NCBI GenBank assembly: GCA_012689325.1
Contig: JAAYEA010000547.1
Coordinates: 1 to 55,953, forward strand
Reading direction: 5' to 3'
Source: Chloroflexota bacterium
Lineage (GTDB): Bacteria; Chloroflexota; Anaerolineae; JAAYEA01
Length of the DNA stretch: 55,953 nt
Shown in pieces: positions 1 to 9,300 of the stretch. The position numbers and the translations under genes are program-made. Every line of letters begins with the position of its first letter. The first letter of the stretch is position 1. The notes beneath the pieces were generated by a model, which ran no database searches, was not told where the DNA came from, and saw only the letters and a program-made list of their open reading frames with translations.

Positions 1-2
1 CT

Positions 3-242
3 GCTCTGGCCAAACGTTTCCACGGCACCGTCGTCCTGGACGCCACGCGCGTGGGCCGCGACGCGGGCCGGGTCGCCGATGAGGTGATCGCGCATCTGGT
101 GGGGCTGGTCGGCGCCCGGGTGACGGTGACGCTCGAGATCGAGGCCGAGGTGCCGTCGGGTGTCCCCGAGCATGTCCAGCGCACGGTCACTGCGAACAGC
201 CAGACGCTCAAGTTCGCCAGCCATGGATTCGAGGAGGAGTGA
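3..242 (+). CDS. C-terminal end of a DUF499-type ATP-binding protein (partial)
   Basis: These are the last 79 residues of a protein that begins before the window; the frame is open from base 3 and stops with TGA at 240-242. The tail, with FHGTVVLDATRVGRDAG near its start and TLKFASHGFEEE at its end, matches my memory of the C-terminus of DUF499 proteins. These are large P-loop ATPases commonly found beside DUF1156 DNA methyltransferases and HerA-like helicases in predicted anti-phage loci. The ATPase core is outside the window, so activity cannot be judged. It shares its strand with the tubulin-type operon, but about 510 bp and a separate promoter lie between, so co-transcription is not required. 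Family call moderate to good; the biological role is known only for the family. Confidence 0.7.
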   Translation, partial: ALAKRFHGTVVLDATRVGRDAGRVADEVIAHLVGLVGARVTVTLEIEAEVPSGVPEHVQRTVTANSQTLKFASHGFEEE

Positions 243-493
243 GCGGCCCCGCGGCCGGCCCGTACAAGCGCCGCCGCGCAGATCCGGCTGCCATGCCACC
301 TGCTCTGCCTGCGGCCACACCTGGCGAACATGCTTTGGCTGCCGCGATGCTTCTAAATATCACGTGTTGCGCGCCGTCGCCATTTGACAGCCCGCTTCAA
401 TGCTGGTAGCATGCTTGCCGATGGGCACTTGCTGGCGCCAGCCTGGGTATCTTGCGGGGATCTGCTGGTGAAATGTTGCGATTTGCGAGTTGT

Positions 494-522
494 TTGACAT
501 GGCGTTGGAGCTGCGATAGAAT
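494..522 (+). promoter_or_regulatory. Sigma-70 type promoter for the tubulin-type operon
   Basis: TTGACA at 494-499, a 17-bp spacer, and TAGAAT at 517-522 form a near-consensus housekeeping promoter. The inverted repeat GCTGCGAT/ATCGCAGC (510-517 and 550-557) overlaps the -10 region and start point, so it could be an operator or a 5'-end hairpin. The first gene of the long operon starts at 755. Confidence 0.65.
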
Positions 523-665
523 GCCTTCTGTCGCATTTGGCGCTATCGAATCGCAGCGCGCGGCCGGAGATTCGGGCAACGATTGAGCCTCGGTCTCGCC
601 CGACAGCATGTTTTGCTTGCGCGATGCATCCAGGGTGCAAAGGCCCGCTGATAGGGTGGTCCCAC

Positions 666-695
666 CGGGCCAGCTCTTGTCCGATGGCCCGTTTT
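666..695 (+). terminator. Terminator-like hairpin in the operon leader (possible attenuator)
   Basis: CGGGCCA at 666-672 pairs with TGGCCCG at 685-691 and is followed by TTTT at 692-695. It lies inside the leader, between the promoter and the first start codon, where a plain terminator would silence the operon. A smaller alternative hairpin (GGTG 655-658 with CACC 663-666) touches its 5' arm. Conditional termination is an inference. Confidence 0.35.
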
Positions 696-754
696 CTGCG
701 CCTTGTCAGTTCAGCGGCTCTACATATCTAGTTTGCACAAGAGGCGGGTTGAGC

Positions 755-3700
755 ATGGCTGATTTGCCCCAAGACAGCAGTCTCACGTACTACCTGCAGC
801 AGGCGCGCGCCAAAGCCAAAGAAAACCGCTTTGAAGAGGCGCTCGCCGACGCCGCGACGGCCCTCAACCTCGCGTTGCAGCAGGAGGAAATCGACCTGAT
901 CCAGGCCATCCGGGCCGAGATCAAGCAGGCCCGAGATCGGAGGGTCCAAGAGCTCTCTGGATACCTCCGGTCCCTGCTGGCCAGGCCGCTGGACGACCTG
1001 GATCGCGATGCCCTGCAGAAGGCGAGCACGGGCGGCCAGGAAGCGTTCAGCGAGCTGCAAAGCGTCGATCCCCTCGCTGCTCAGCCCCTCGCTGCCGGCT
1101 GGAACACCCTCAAGAGCCGCATCGAGACGCGGCTCGACCTGCTGATGACCAGAGATGAGCTCAACCGCCTGTGGGCGGCGCCTCAGCTCAAGGTTCTGGA
1201 GTACCGTGCGGCCTTGCAGAAGGCCGATGAGGTGGCCGGGAGGCACCCCGGCGAGATGGAATTCCGGGATCTGCAGGCTGAGGCCCAGAGGCGGCTGGAC
1301 GAGGCCAGGAAACTAGAGGGCGACTTGACCACCCAAGCCGGCCAGGCCGAGTTCAGCCGGCTCCTGGGTGCACTCGAGGGGCTGAAGGAAGCGGGCGAGA
1401 CGCAGTTGCCCTGGTACGAATGGGGCGACCAGAAGCGAGAGGATGGCACCTCTGTGCGCGCCGTCATCAGCACCGACAGGTATGCCCCGGCCCCCGAGGC
1501 CCTGGGTCATGTCCGCCAGTTGGCCCAGGCTTTCGAGGAAGGCAAGGCCAGGGAGTATAGGCAGAATGCGCAGGTGGCGCTGCCCGCGGAGCCGGAAGGG
1601 GCGGAGGAGCAAATAAGGAAAGGTTTGGTCTTTGGCAATTTACTGCCGGATACGCGCCAGAGCCTCCAGGGCTACCTGGATGCCGAGGTCCTGCCCGCCG
1701 TCGCGGTCCGCCAAGCAGCCAAGGCCAAGCTTGACGAGGCGCTGAACACCTTGCGCTCTACCCAAGACGCCGCCCAGGCAGCCGGGAAGGCCAGAGAGGC
1801 CCAGCGCAGGGACGGCCACTGGCTGGGTTTCGCCGCCGAGCTGCACCGTGAGCTGGGCCCAGAGCTCGGCCGCGACTGGGGCGCCAAGCTGCGGGCCGCC
1901 GAAGAGCAGCGCGCGGCCGGCGAGTTCAAAGAGGCGCTGGCGGCGGCGCGGCGGGTTCAGGAACAGGCGGCGGGGCTGCCGGGTTTCGATGAGGTTCTGG
2001 CGCAGGCGCAGGCCCTGGTGGAATGCTGCCAGGCGGACACCGCCCTGTTCGAACAGGTCACCCAACAGGGGAAGGAGATCGTCGCCCTGGCCGACCAGGA
2101 CCTGGGCACGGCGGAGCGCCTCCTGGCAGAGATCGAGACGCTGGTGGCCGGCAGGCCGCAGCGCTTCATGCAGCTCCTCTTTGCCCCCCGCCGAAAGGTG
2201 CAAGAGTGCCAGACCCTCGAGCAGGCGATGGCGCAGTGGGAAAGGCGGCTGGACGAATCCCACCCGGCCAGGCTCGGGGACAGCCTCTACGCCGACGCCG
2301 ACAGGGTGCGCGGTGTTCTGGCTGGACTGCAGGATATCAACAAAGAGATCGACGCCCGCGGGGCGCGGCGCCAGCTCGCTCATCTGCGCGCGCGCGTGGA
2401 TGCCCGCCGTCGTTTCATCGAGGGCCGGGCCGACTGGGAAGTGGGGCGTTACAGGTCGGCTCAAGAGCACTGGCAGTCCGTTCAGCAGCTGAACGGCGAC
2501 GATGCCGCGCTGGCCGCCGAGTGGCTCGGACGCGCCCAGGACGCCAGCGAGGTGACCGAAAAGCTGGCGCAGGCCCAGCAGTTGCGCGCCGAGGGCAAGC
2601 TGTCGCAAGCCGCGGAGGTCCTTGACCCCTGGCGGACCCGCGCCTCGCCTCTGCAGGCCGAGGTGAGAAAGCTGCACCAGGCCGTGATTGCGGAGCGTAG
2701 GGCCCAGCTCGTCCAGGACATCGACGGCATGATCCGCGCGCTGGACGAGAACCCCGTCTATTCGCGCCTGATCCGCCAGGTCGAGGCTCTGGAGGAGATC
2801 GACCATGACCTCGCCAGCGAGTACAAAGCCAGCTATTATCCCCTGATCCACGTTCGCCTGGGCGACCTGGCGCTGAAAGCTGACCAGTACGACAGGGCGC
2901 TCGCGCACTATGAGACGGGCCTGTCATACGCCCAGGATGCGGAGCGCTCGGCCCTCTTGCTGGGGAAACGCAAGGCCGCCACGGCGCGGGCCTGGGGCGC
3001 TGCGGAGGCCCACGAACGGGATGGCCAGCTCGGCCCGGCCTGCCAGGCCCTGGACAAGCTGCTGGGTGACTATGCCGATGACATCAGGACCTTATACTGG
3101 CTGGCCGGGCTGGCGCTGAAGAAGGCGGAGACCGAGCAAGATCCGGCTCTCAAGCGCGCCGAACGGGAGCGCGCGACGCGCTGCTGCGATGCCGCCGAGC
3201 GGCGGCTGAACGAGGCCGAGCGCTGGAACGATCCCGGACGGGTCGGTTTTGCCAGCGCGGACGAGATCCTGGAGTGGCAGGCCCTGTTCGAGTTGATGCG
3301 TATCCGGATCAACGCCCAGGATCGGGCCAGCCGGGCCCTGGAGCGGATCGCCGAGCAATTGCGCCCCGAGGGCAGCATCAGCGAGTACCGCATGGCTCGC
3401 GAAGCCAAGGATGCCCTCCAGCAAGCGCTCCTTCAGCAAGCGAGCGACATGATGGCGGAGGAGCAGCCCGGCGCGCGCCTGCAGGCGCTGCCCCAGGCGA
3501 TGCAGAACAACATCGCCAGGGACCGGGCCGAGACTGAGCGCTATATCCTGGCTCTGGCCAGGGACCGGATAGACGAGGACTATCAGAGGATGGAGGGCGA
3601 CCTGAGCCGCGAGCTGCGCTCGAGCTTTGGCAAGACCGCCGACCCTCCCCTGGAATCCCTGGTCTTCCAGGCTGCTCCTCCCGCTGCCGAGCTGATCAGC

Positions 3701-5458
3701 CGCTGGAAGCTCGGCCTCAAGATCAACGTCCTGGCCGAACCGGCCCGGGAGGGGCAGCAGGCCCGCGCCGAGGTGATGCGCACCGCCAGCCGATTGGGGG
3801 GCACGGTCCGGCAACTGGTGGAGGATGTCCGCGGTCCGCTGACCGGCCTGGACGGGCAGGTGCTCGAGTCTATGGCGGCCCTGGAGACGCAGATTCAGTG
3901 GTGCGGCAACGCGGAAGAATGGGCCACGGAGCTGCGAGATATGCTCAATGCCTTCGACTTTGCCAAGGGCGCCAAGGAGGCGCCGGTCGGGGACTCGCTG
4001 AGCACCCGCGCCTACTGCAACCAGCTTGGCAAACACAAGGGGGCCTTGCTGAACCTCCGCAGCAATGCGCGCAAGGCGGATAACCTCATCGCTGCCGCCG
4101 TCGGCGCGGGGCGCCACCAGTACAACTCGTGGCGTCAGGTGGACTGGTCCAGCATCGTCAAGGAGCTCCTGCTGGCCAATAGCAAGCCCTTGCCCAAGGA
4201 CGTGCCAGAGGTTGGCGGCGCCCCGGATCAGCAGCGAGCGGCCTTCTGGAGCGCCCTGGAGGCCGCGGACGACGCGACGAGGCGAGAGCGTTGGCAGACC
4301 GCCAGCGAGTTTCTCCTGGAAGCCAGATATGGCGACAATCTCGAGCGCGTCCCCTGGCAGGACAAGATCAACCCGATCATTCGCCGAGCACGACTCGACG
4401 AGCGATGGGATGAGGCGCTGGATCCCCTGCACGACGACATGATCCAGTTCAGCGCCCACCGCGTGGTGGAGTGGCTGCGGCAGCGCCGCCACGACGATGA
4501 GCAGAAGCGCAATCGCTTGGTCATCGCCCTGGCGGAGCTATATGCCGCCCTCCAGGCGGACAACTGGCAAGCAGCGCTTGCCAAGATCGAAACCATGAAA
4601 AAAGAGGATCCCCAGGACCAGTACGGCTTCTGGCAACGCGCAGTCATGCGCGAACCTCGCGGGCAGGAACCGCTCTCGCTGGATAGCCTCAAGGGTCAGG
4701 TCGACACCCACCTGGCGCAGTGGCAGGTGCTCAAGGAGTGGTGCGGCGATGACGCCGATAGCGCCCTCAGGCGGTGGAACGAGGGCAAGGATGACGAGCC
4801 AAGCATGCGACAGCAAGTCGTTGAGCTGACTCGCAGCGCGCGATTCGACGAGGCCCTGAAGCTCTGCCACGATGCCCTGGAAGGGGCGGGCGTCGACCAG
4901 AGAACTAACCAACTGGGCGGAGGGTTGTCGCTCGTGGCGCTGCTGGCGCGGCTCGAGGAGATCCCCGAGGCAGTGAGAACGCCGCTGACCAGCCGCCGGC
5001 TGGAGATCGAGCTGGCCCGGATCGATGGGGTGCGGCATGATGCCAACGCGGCCCAGAACGACATCAGGTCGTGGCTGTGGGGTGAGGAAGAGGGACGCGG
5101 TACTGGCGAGAACGGCCAGGAGCTCGAGCCCGGCTCGCCAGTTGGCGAGGATGAACCGGGTGCCGAGTACGGCTCGCAGTACGGCGACGTACAGTCACCC
5201 CCTGCAGCGGGGCCTTTGTTCGTCCCTATCCCCAGCCTGAAGCGCCGCTATCTGCACAAGAGGCAGGCCCTGCTGGGCTATCTTGACCAGATCGCATCAT
5301 ACAACAGGTCCGGCTGCTTGCGAAGGCTTTTCAGCAAAGGCCAGCAGGCGCTGCTGCTGGCGATGTGTGAGGAGACACTGCTAGAGCTCAGGGCCATCGC
5401 GCCCAACTCCCCGGAACTGCCGGAATGGGAGCGGCGCATCCAGGGAGAGGCCAGATGA
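755..5458 (+). CDS. Giant helical-repeat (TPR/spectrin-like) cytoplasmic scaffold protein
   Basis: A 1567-residue protein with no signal peptide and no membrane segment. It is almost entirely charged, Ala/Leu/Glu/Gln-rich helix. Scattered TPR-like helix pairs can be seen, for example RFEEALADAATALNLA near the N-terminus, AEGKLSQAAEVLDPW in the middle and DQYDRALAHYETGLSYA near residues 708-724. No enzymatic motif was found. Such proteins usually act as scaffolds or extended rods. The start was set at ATG 755, just after the purine-rich GAGGCGGG; an upstream in-frame extension to 608 runs through the hairpin leader and is rejected. Its stop overlaps the next start (ATGA), so it is translationally coupled to the phosphoesterase. 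It is the first gene of the operon and so probably a major structural part. Family membership beyond helical repeats is unknown. Confidence 0.8.
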   Translation: MADLPQDSSLTYYLQQARAKAKENRFEEALADAATALNLALQQEEIDLIQAIRAEIKQARDRRVQELSGYLRSLLARPLDDLDRDALQKASTGGQEAFSELQSVDPLAAQPLAAGWNTLKSRIETRLDLLMTRDELNRLWAAPQLKVLEYRAALQKADEVAGRHPGEMEFRDLQAEAQRRLDEARKLEGDLTTQAGQAEFSRLLGALEGLKEAGETQLPWYEWGDQKREDGTSVRAVISTDRYAPAPEALGHVRQLAQAFEEGKAREYRQNAQVALPAEPEGAEEQIRKGLVFGNLLPDTRQSLQGYLDAEVLPAVAVRQAAKAKLDEALNTLRSTQDAAQAAGKAREAQRRDGHWLGFAAELHRELGPELGRDWGAKLRAAEEQRAAGEFKEALAAARRVQEQAAGLPGFDEVLAQAQALVECCQADTALFEQVTQQGKEIVALADQDLGTAERLLAEIETLVAGRPQRFMQLLFAPRRKVQECQTLEQAMAQWERRLDESHPARLGDSLYADADRVRGVLAGLQDINKEIDARGARRQLAHLRARVDARRRFIEGRADWEVGRYRSAQEHWQSVQQLNGDDAALAAEWLGRAQDASEVTEKLAQAQQLRAEGKLSQAAEVLDPWRTRASPLQAEVRKLHQAVIAERRAQLVQDIDGMIRALDENPVYSRLIRQVEALEEIDHDLASEYKASYYPLIHVRLGDLALKADQYDRALAHYETGLSYAQDAERSALLLGKRKAATARAWGAAEAHERDGQLGPACQALDKLLGDYADDIRTLYWLAGLALKKAETEQDPALKRAERERATRCCDAAERRLNEAERWNDPGRVGFASADEILEWQALFELMRIRINAQDRASRALERIAEQLRPEGSISEYRMAREAKDALQQALLQQASDMMAEEQPGARLQALPQAMQNNIARDRAETERYILALARDRIDEDYQRMEGDLSRELRSSFGKTADPPLESLVFQAAPPAAELISRWKLGLKINVLAEPAREGQQARAEVMRTASRLGGTVRQLVEDVRGPLTGLDGQVLESMAALETQIQWCGNAEEWATELRDMLNAFDFAKGAKEAPVGDSLSTRAYCNQLGKHKGALLNLRSNARKADNLIAAAVGAGRHQYNSWRQVDWSSIVKELLLANSKPLPKDVPEVGGAPDQQRAAFWSALEAADDATRRERWQTASEFLLEARYGDNLERVPWQDKINPIIRRARLDERWDEALDPLHDDMIQFSAHRVVEWLRQRRHDDEQKRNRLVIALAELYAALQADNWQAALAKIETMKKEDPQDQYGFWQRAVMREPRGQEPLSLDSLKGQVDTHLAQWQVLKEWCGDDADSALRRWNEGKDDEPSMRQQVVELTRSARFDEALKLCHDALEGAGVDQRTNQLGGGLSLVALLARLEEIPEAVRTPLTSRRLEIELARIDGVRHDANAAQNDIRSWLWGEEEGRGTGENGQELEPGSPVGEDEPGAEYGSQYGDVQSPPAAGPLFVPIPSLKRRYLHKRQALLGYLDQIASYNRSGCLRRLFSKGQQALLLAMCEETLLELRAIAPNSPELPEWERRIQGEAR

Positions 5459-6372
5459 AAGTAGCGCTTCTCGCGGATGTCCACGGCAACGCTCCGGCGC
5501 TGCGGGCAGTGCTCAGAGACTGCGGCGAGCGACAGGTGGATGAACACTGGTTCTTGGGCGACCTGCTGGGCTACGGCCCCCAGCCGGTCTCCTGCTATCG
5601 CCTGCTGGCCGAAAAGCGGCCCGCGGTCTGGCTGCTGGGCAATCACGATTTCGTGGGGCTGGGGATTCTACGCAGCGACTTGGCGAACCTGGACCACATC
5701 GTGGCGCGTGGGCTGGTGCCGGGCCGGGCCGAGTTGGATATCCTCGGCTGGCATGCCCGGCAGCTCGAGGTGGGGCTGGAACCCGGCGAGATTCACGCCC
5801 TCCACGCGCATGATACGTGGGTCAACGCCATCCCCGGCATCTATGCTGCGCACGGCGCCTTGCTGTCCTCCGAAGCAGCATCGGCGGACAATATCAGCGG
5901 GGCGAACTCGTATCTCAGGCTGGGCTCCTCCGGCCCCCAGATTACCGCCCAAGTCCTGGCCGCCTTGCACCTCGACGAGGAGGAGCGGCCCTGGTTGGTG
6001 GTGGCGGGACACGTGCACGAAGCAGCGATCTGCCAGATTCGCTGGGCTCCTCCCCAACAGCCGGAGTGGAAGGGGCTCACGTGGGACGATGGCTCGGCCT
6101 ATGGCGATCCTCCGCCCGCCTGCCTTGGCTTGGCCGGCTGCCTCAGCCTCCTCTGTCCTGGCAGCGTCGGCGGGCGGCTCAACGACCTGCTCACTCACCA
6201 GCCCACCTACGCAATTCTGGACACTGACAACCGGACCGTGCAGTATCGGCGGGTCGCTTACGATGTGCGCGAGACCCTGGCGGCCATGGTACTCCCGCCG
6301 CGCGCGCCGAACTTGGAGAGCGACCTCACGGACTTGATGGAAGACTGGAAGACTCGGAGGCAGATGGCATGA
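5455..6372 (+). CDS. Calcineurin-like metallophosphoesterase
   Basis: A 305-residue soluble protein carrying the full metal-binding signature of the family: ADVHGN (D-x-H) at residues 7-12, GDLLGYG near 40, LLGNHD near 63, a histidine in HAHDTW, and VVAGHVHEA (G-H-x-H) near 183. Members of this family hydrolyse phosphomono- or diesters, including phosphoserine/threonine, cyclic nucleotides and nucleic acids; the substrate cannot be read from sequence. Start and stop codons overlap both neighbours by four bases (ATGA at 5455 and 6369), so it is firmly part of the operon. A protein-kinase-like gene lies downstream in the same operon, which makes a reversing phosphatase attractive, but that is inference. 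Confidence 0.9.
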   Translation: MKVALLADVHGNAPALRAVLRDCGERQVDEHWFLGDLLGYGPQPVSCYRLLAEKRPAVWLLGNHDFVGLGILRSDLANLDHIVARGLVPGRAELDILGWHARQLEVGLEPGEIHALHAHDTWVNAIPGIYAAHGALLSSEAASADNISGANSYLRLGSSGPQITAQVLAALHLDEEERPWLVVAGHVHEAAICQIRWAPPQQPEWKGLTWDDGSAYGDPPPACLGLAGCLSLLCPGSVGGRLNDLLTHQPTYAILDTDNRTVQYRRVAYDVRETLAAMVLPPRAPNLESDLTDLMEDWKTRRQMA

Positions 6373-9300
6373 AGAGACGAGGATGGGGGCGCGTGGCCCT
6401 GGGCATCGCGCTGCTAGGCGTGGTCATCGCCGCCCTGAGCGCGGCGCCGGTTGCCGCCCAGGACAGCTACACCGGCGTGGATGTTGTCTTTGTCGTGGAT
6501 CAGTCGGGCTCCATGGGCGGCGAGAAATTCGGCGGGGAGGAAGGAAGCGTCGGCACCGACCCCAATGGCCTGCGCTTCCTGGGCTCCCAGCAGCTCATCG
6601 AGCGACTGGGCGGCTACCGCGCCAACTATTACCACGATTCGCCGGTCACGTTTCAGGTCGCCGTCCTCTATTTCGGGCGATCGGTCGCACAGATCGTGCC
6701 GCCCACGACCATCTCCGCGAACTCGGCTCAGGAGTGGGCGCCCATCAGCCTCCAGTTGCAGCCCAAGCTTCAGGTGAGCGCCTTCTACAAGTCTCTCGGC
6801 ACTACAGATCATATCGGCGCGCTCGCGGAGGCCAAGCGAACCCTGGATGCCATGAAGCAATCCTGGCCCACAGGGGAGAAGCATTTCCCCGTGATCTTTC
6901 TGATCACCGATGGCGAGTCGTACATCAACTGCGCGACCGACCCGAAATCCCCGTACTGCATCGGCGGGCAATTCCAATACTCGAAATATTCCGAGGACCT
7001 CAAGGCCTATCGATGGAAGGAGCTGCCCGAGCCGCCGTATCAGCTCTACATGGCCTTTGTCAACGTCGATGACAATACCTGGAACAAGAAGGAGCAGTAC
7101 TACAAGGAACTGACCAACAACAAAGTCGACCGGCTTGACACAGACACCATGTGGGCCTTCTTTGAGAAGACGCTGGGCGACATAACCGTGAACAATCCTG
7201 ACCTGCCGCCTGTGGTTCCTGGGAAGGTGACAGAGATCGCGGAGACCGAGGATACGGTCAAGGTGCCGCCGTACCTGCAAGAGATCTCGTTCATCATCCA
7301 CAAGCCCAAGCCGGAAGATAGGGTCAGCTTTACGCAGAACGGCCAGCCGGTGGAGAACGTCTACGCAATCCAGGTTGATGGCGGCGACCAGTACATCGAG
7401 CGGATCACCATCCTGAAACCCGCGCCGGGCTATATCACCATCAAGAGGCCCGTCACCACAGGCAAGCTTCGCATCTTTATGGTCCAATTTGGCGCCGAGT
7501 TCAAGTGCGTCATACCCAGCGTGGCCCAACACGTCCCCACCTGCCTGCGCTGCGAGATCTTGGACAAGGACAACAAGCCCTTTCCGCCCTACAGCAGCGG
7601 CCAGTTTGGGCTGCGGGTAGAGGCGGAGGTGACCGCCGCGGGCTATAGCCAAAAGTTGACCCTCGTCACGCAGGGCCAGAGCATCTGGCAGACGGACCTG
7701 GTGCTGCCAGAGCCGGGCCAGCACACTTACGTGGTTACGGCCAAGACTCAGGACATCGAGGGTCAGGAGATCGTGCCCTTCAGCGCGCCCTCGTACGGCA
7801 TGGGCCAGTTCACCGCCACGGCGGCCGAGCCGCGCCTCGTGGGCGCAGAGGGCGCCACAGCCCTTCAGCCCGTCGATTTGCACATCGAGTTCGCCGATGC
7901 GATGGGCAGCGCGCTGTCCGCTGCGGGCTGCGGCAACCAGTACACGGCCATGATCGCTACCTTCCAACCCGCTTCCGGCGACGCTATTTCGGTGCAACTG
8001 GCCGAAGAGAACGGCGCCTACGCCGGCTCCTTTACCCCCTGGAGTGCAGGGGACTATCGCGTGTCCGTGCGCGCCGAGGTCAAGGACCCCACCACGGGTT
8101 CGGCCTCCGCGGCTTTTGACAAGGAGGTGGGCGCCCTCACGGTCCGAGCGCCGCAGGTGATCTGGGATGGGCAGGGGGATACCTGGCCCCAGTACCAGCC
8201 CGGCATGATCGGCTTCTACCTGGCGGACCAAAGCGGCCAGCCGCTGACCATCGATCCCACGGCCAACCTCCAGGCCGGGGCCCAGATTCGCGACGCTGGC
8301 GGGGGCGCGGAGCTGGTCAACCTGGTGGATCAGGGGCAAGGTCGCTGGGAAGGGGTCTGGATTCCCAGGAACATTGGCAAGTACACCGTGGTGGTCACGC
8401 TGAACGTCTCAGGGCCCAATGCGCCGCAGGCCAAGCTGATCTCCAGCCTCACGGTGCATTCGTTCACGGTCAAACCTTTGACTCCTCGCGTCGCCGATCC
8501 GACGGGCATCACCGCGCTGCAGACGACGCCGCTAAAGATCGTGTTCGCGGACGCCAATGGCCAAGTGGTTCCGGTGGATTCGGGCGCTTCTCAGTACGTT
8601 CGCACGAAGGCCATCGTTAGCCCCGAAGGCATATCGGGCGAAGAGACCGAGATACCGCTGGCCCACGATGGCGATGGCTACGCGGGCACGTTCGTGCCCC
8701 TGCGGGCCCAGCGCTACCGGGTGCGGCTGCAGGGCGTGGTGCACGATCCGGCCAGCGGCGCCAGCAGCATGCCCATCGACCAGGATATCGGGGCGCTGGA
8801 CGTGCTGCCGCCCAAGGTCATTTGGGACGGCTCGCGGGACGCCTGGCCGCAGTACGAGGCAAGCCGCGTGGCTTTTCACCTGGCCGATCAGAGCGGCAGC
8901 GCGCTGCAGGTGGAAGGCGCGACCAACCTGCGCGCCGACGTCCAGCTCAGGGGCCCGGTGGGTGCCGCCGCCGCTCCCGTGAACCAGCTCGCCACGGGGA
9001 CTTGGGAGGGGCAGGCCGTCCCGGACGAGTCGGGCCTGCACGAGCTGCGGGTCAGCATTTCGCACAAAGCCGCCGATGGCTCCGACATCGTGCTGATCAA
9101 CGATCTCGTCCTCCATCAATTCAACGTCGAGGCGGTCACGCTGGTACGCATGGTGGTCGAGGATCCCGAAAGCGAGGGGTCTCGCGCCTGGCGCGACCTG
9201 TTCTGGCGGGTGCGCCCGCTGGACGTGCAAGTCGCCCTGGTGGATAAGCAGGGCAACCCGGTGGATCCTACCAAGATACTGAAGGATCCCTCCGCCATGC

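Larger units (their letters stand above)
243..754 (+). other. Spacer and long 5' leader before the tubulin-type operon
   Basis: No convincing gene. Bases 243-493 hold nothing I can name. From 494 there is a promoter, an inverted repeat around its -10 region and start point (GCTGCGAT at 510-517 against ATCGCAGC at 550-557), and a leader of roughly 225 nt that contains a terminator-like hairpin at 666-695 before the first start codon at 755. Short open frames in this stretch lack ribosome sites. Confidence 0.6.

Noticed and set aside
608-754. Upstream extension of the scaffold gene to base 608
   Set aside because: It would translate through the leader hairpin with no ribosome site; ATG 755 fits the helical N-terminus.
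1640-2908. Long reverse-strand open frame (422 codons) opposite the scaffold gene
   Set aside because: High GC and third-position bias keep the complementary frame open; the product is low-complexity and has no domain, while the + strand protein is coherent.
3092-4492. Reverse-strand frame of 466 codons
   Set aside because: Same codon-bias artefact inside the scaffold gene.
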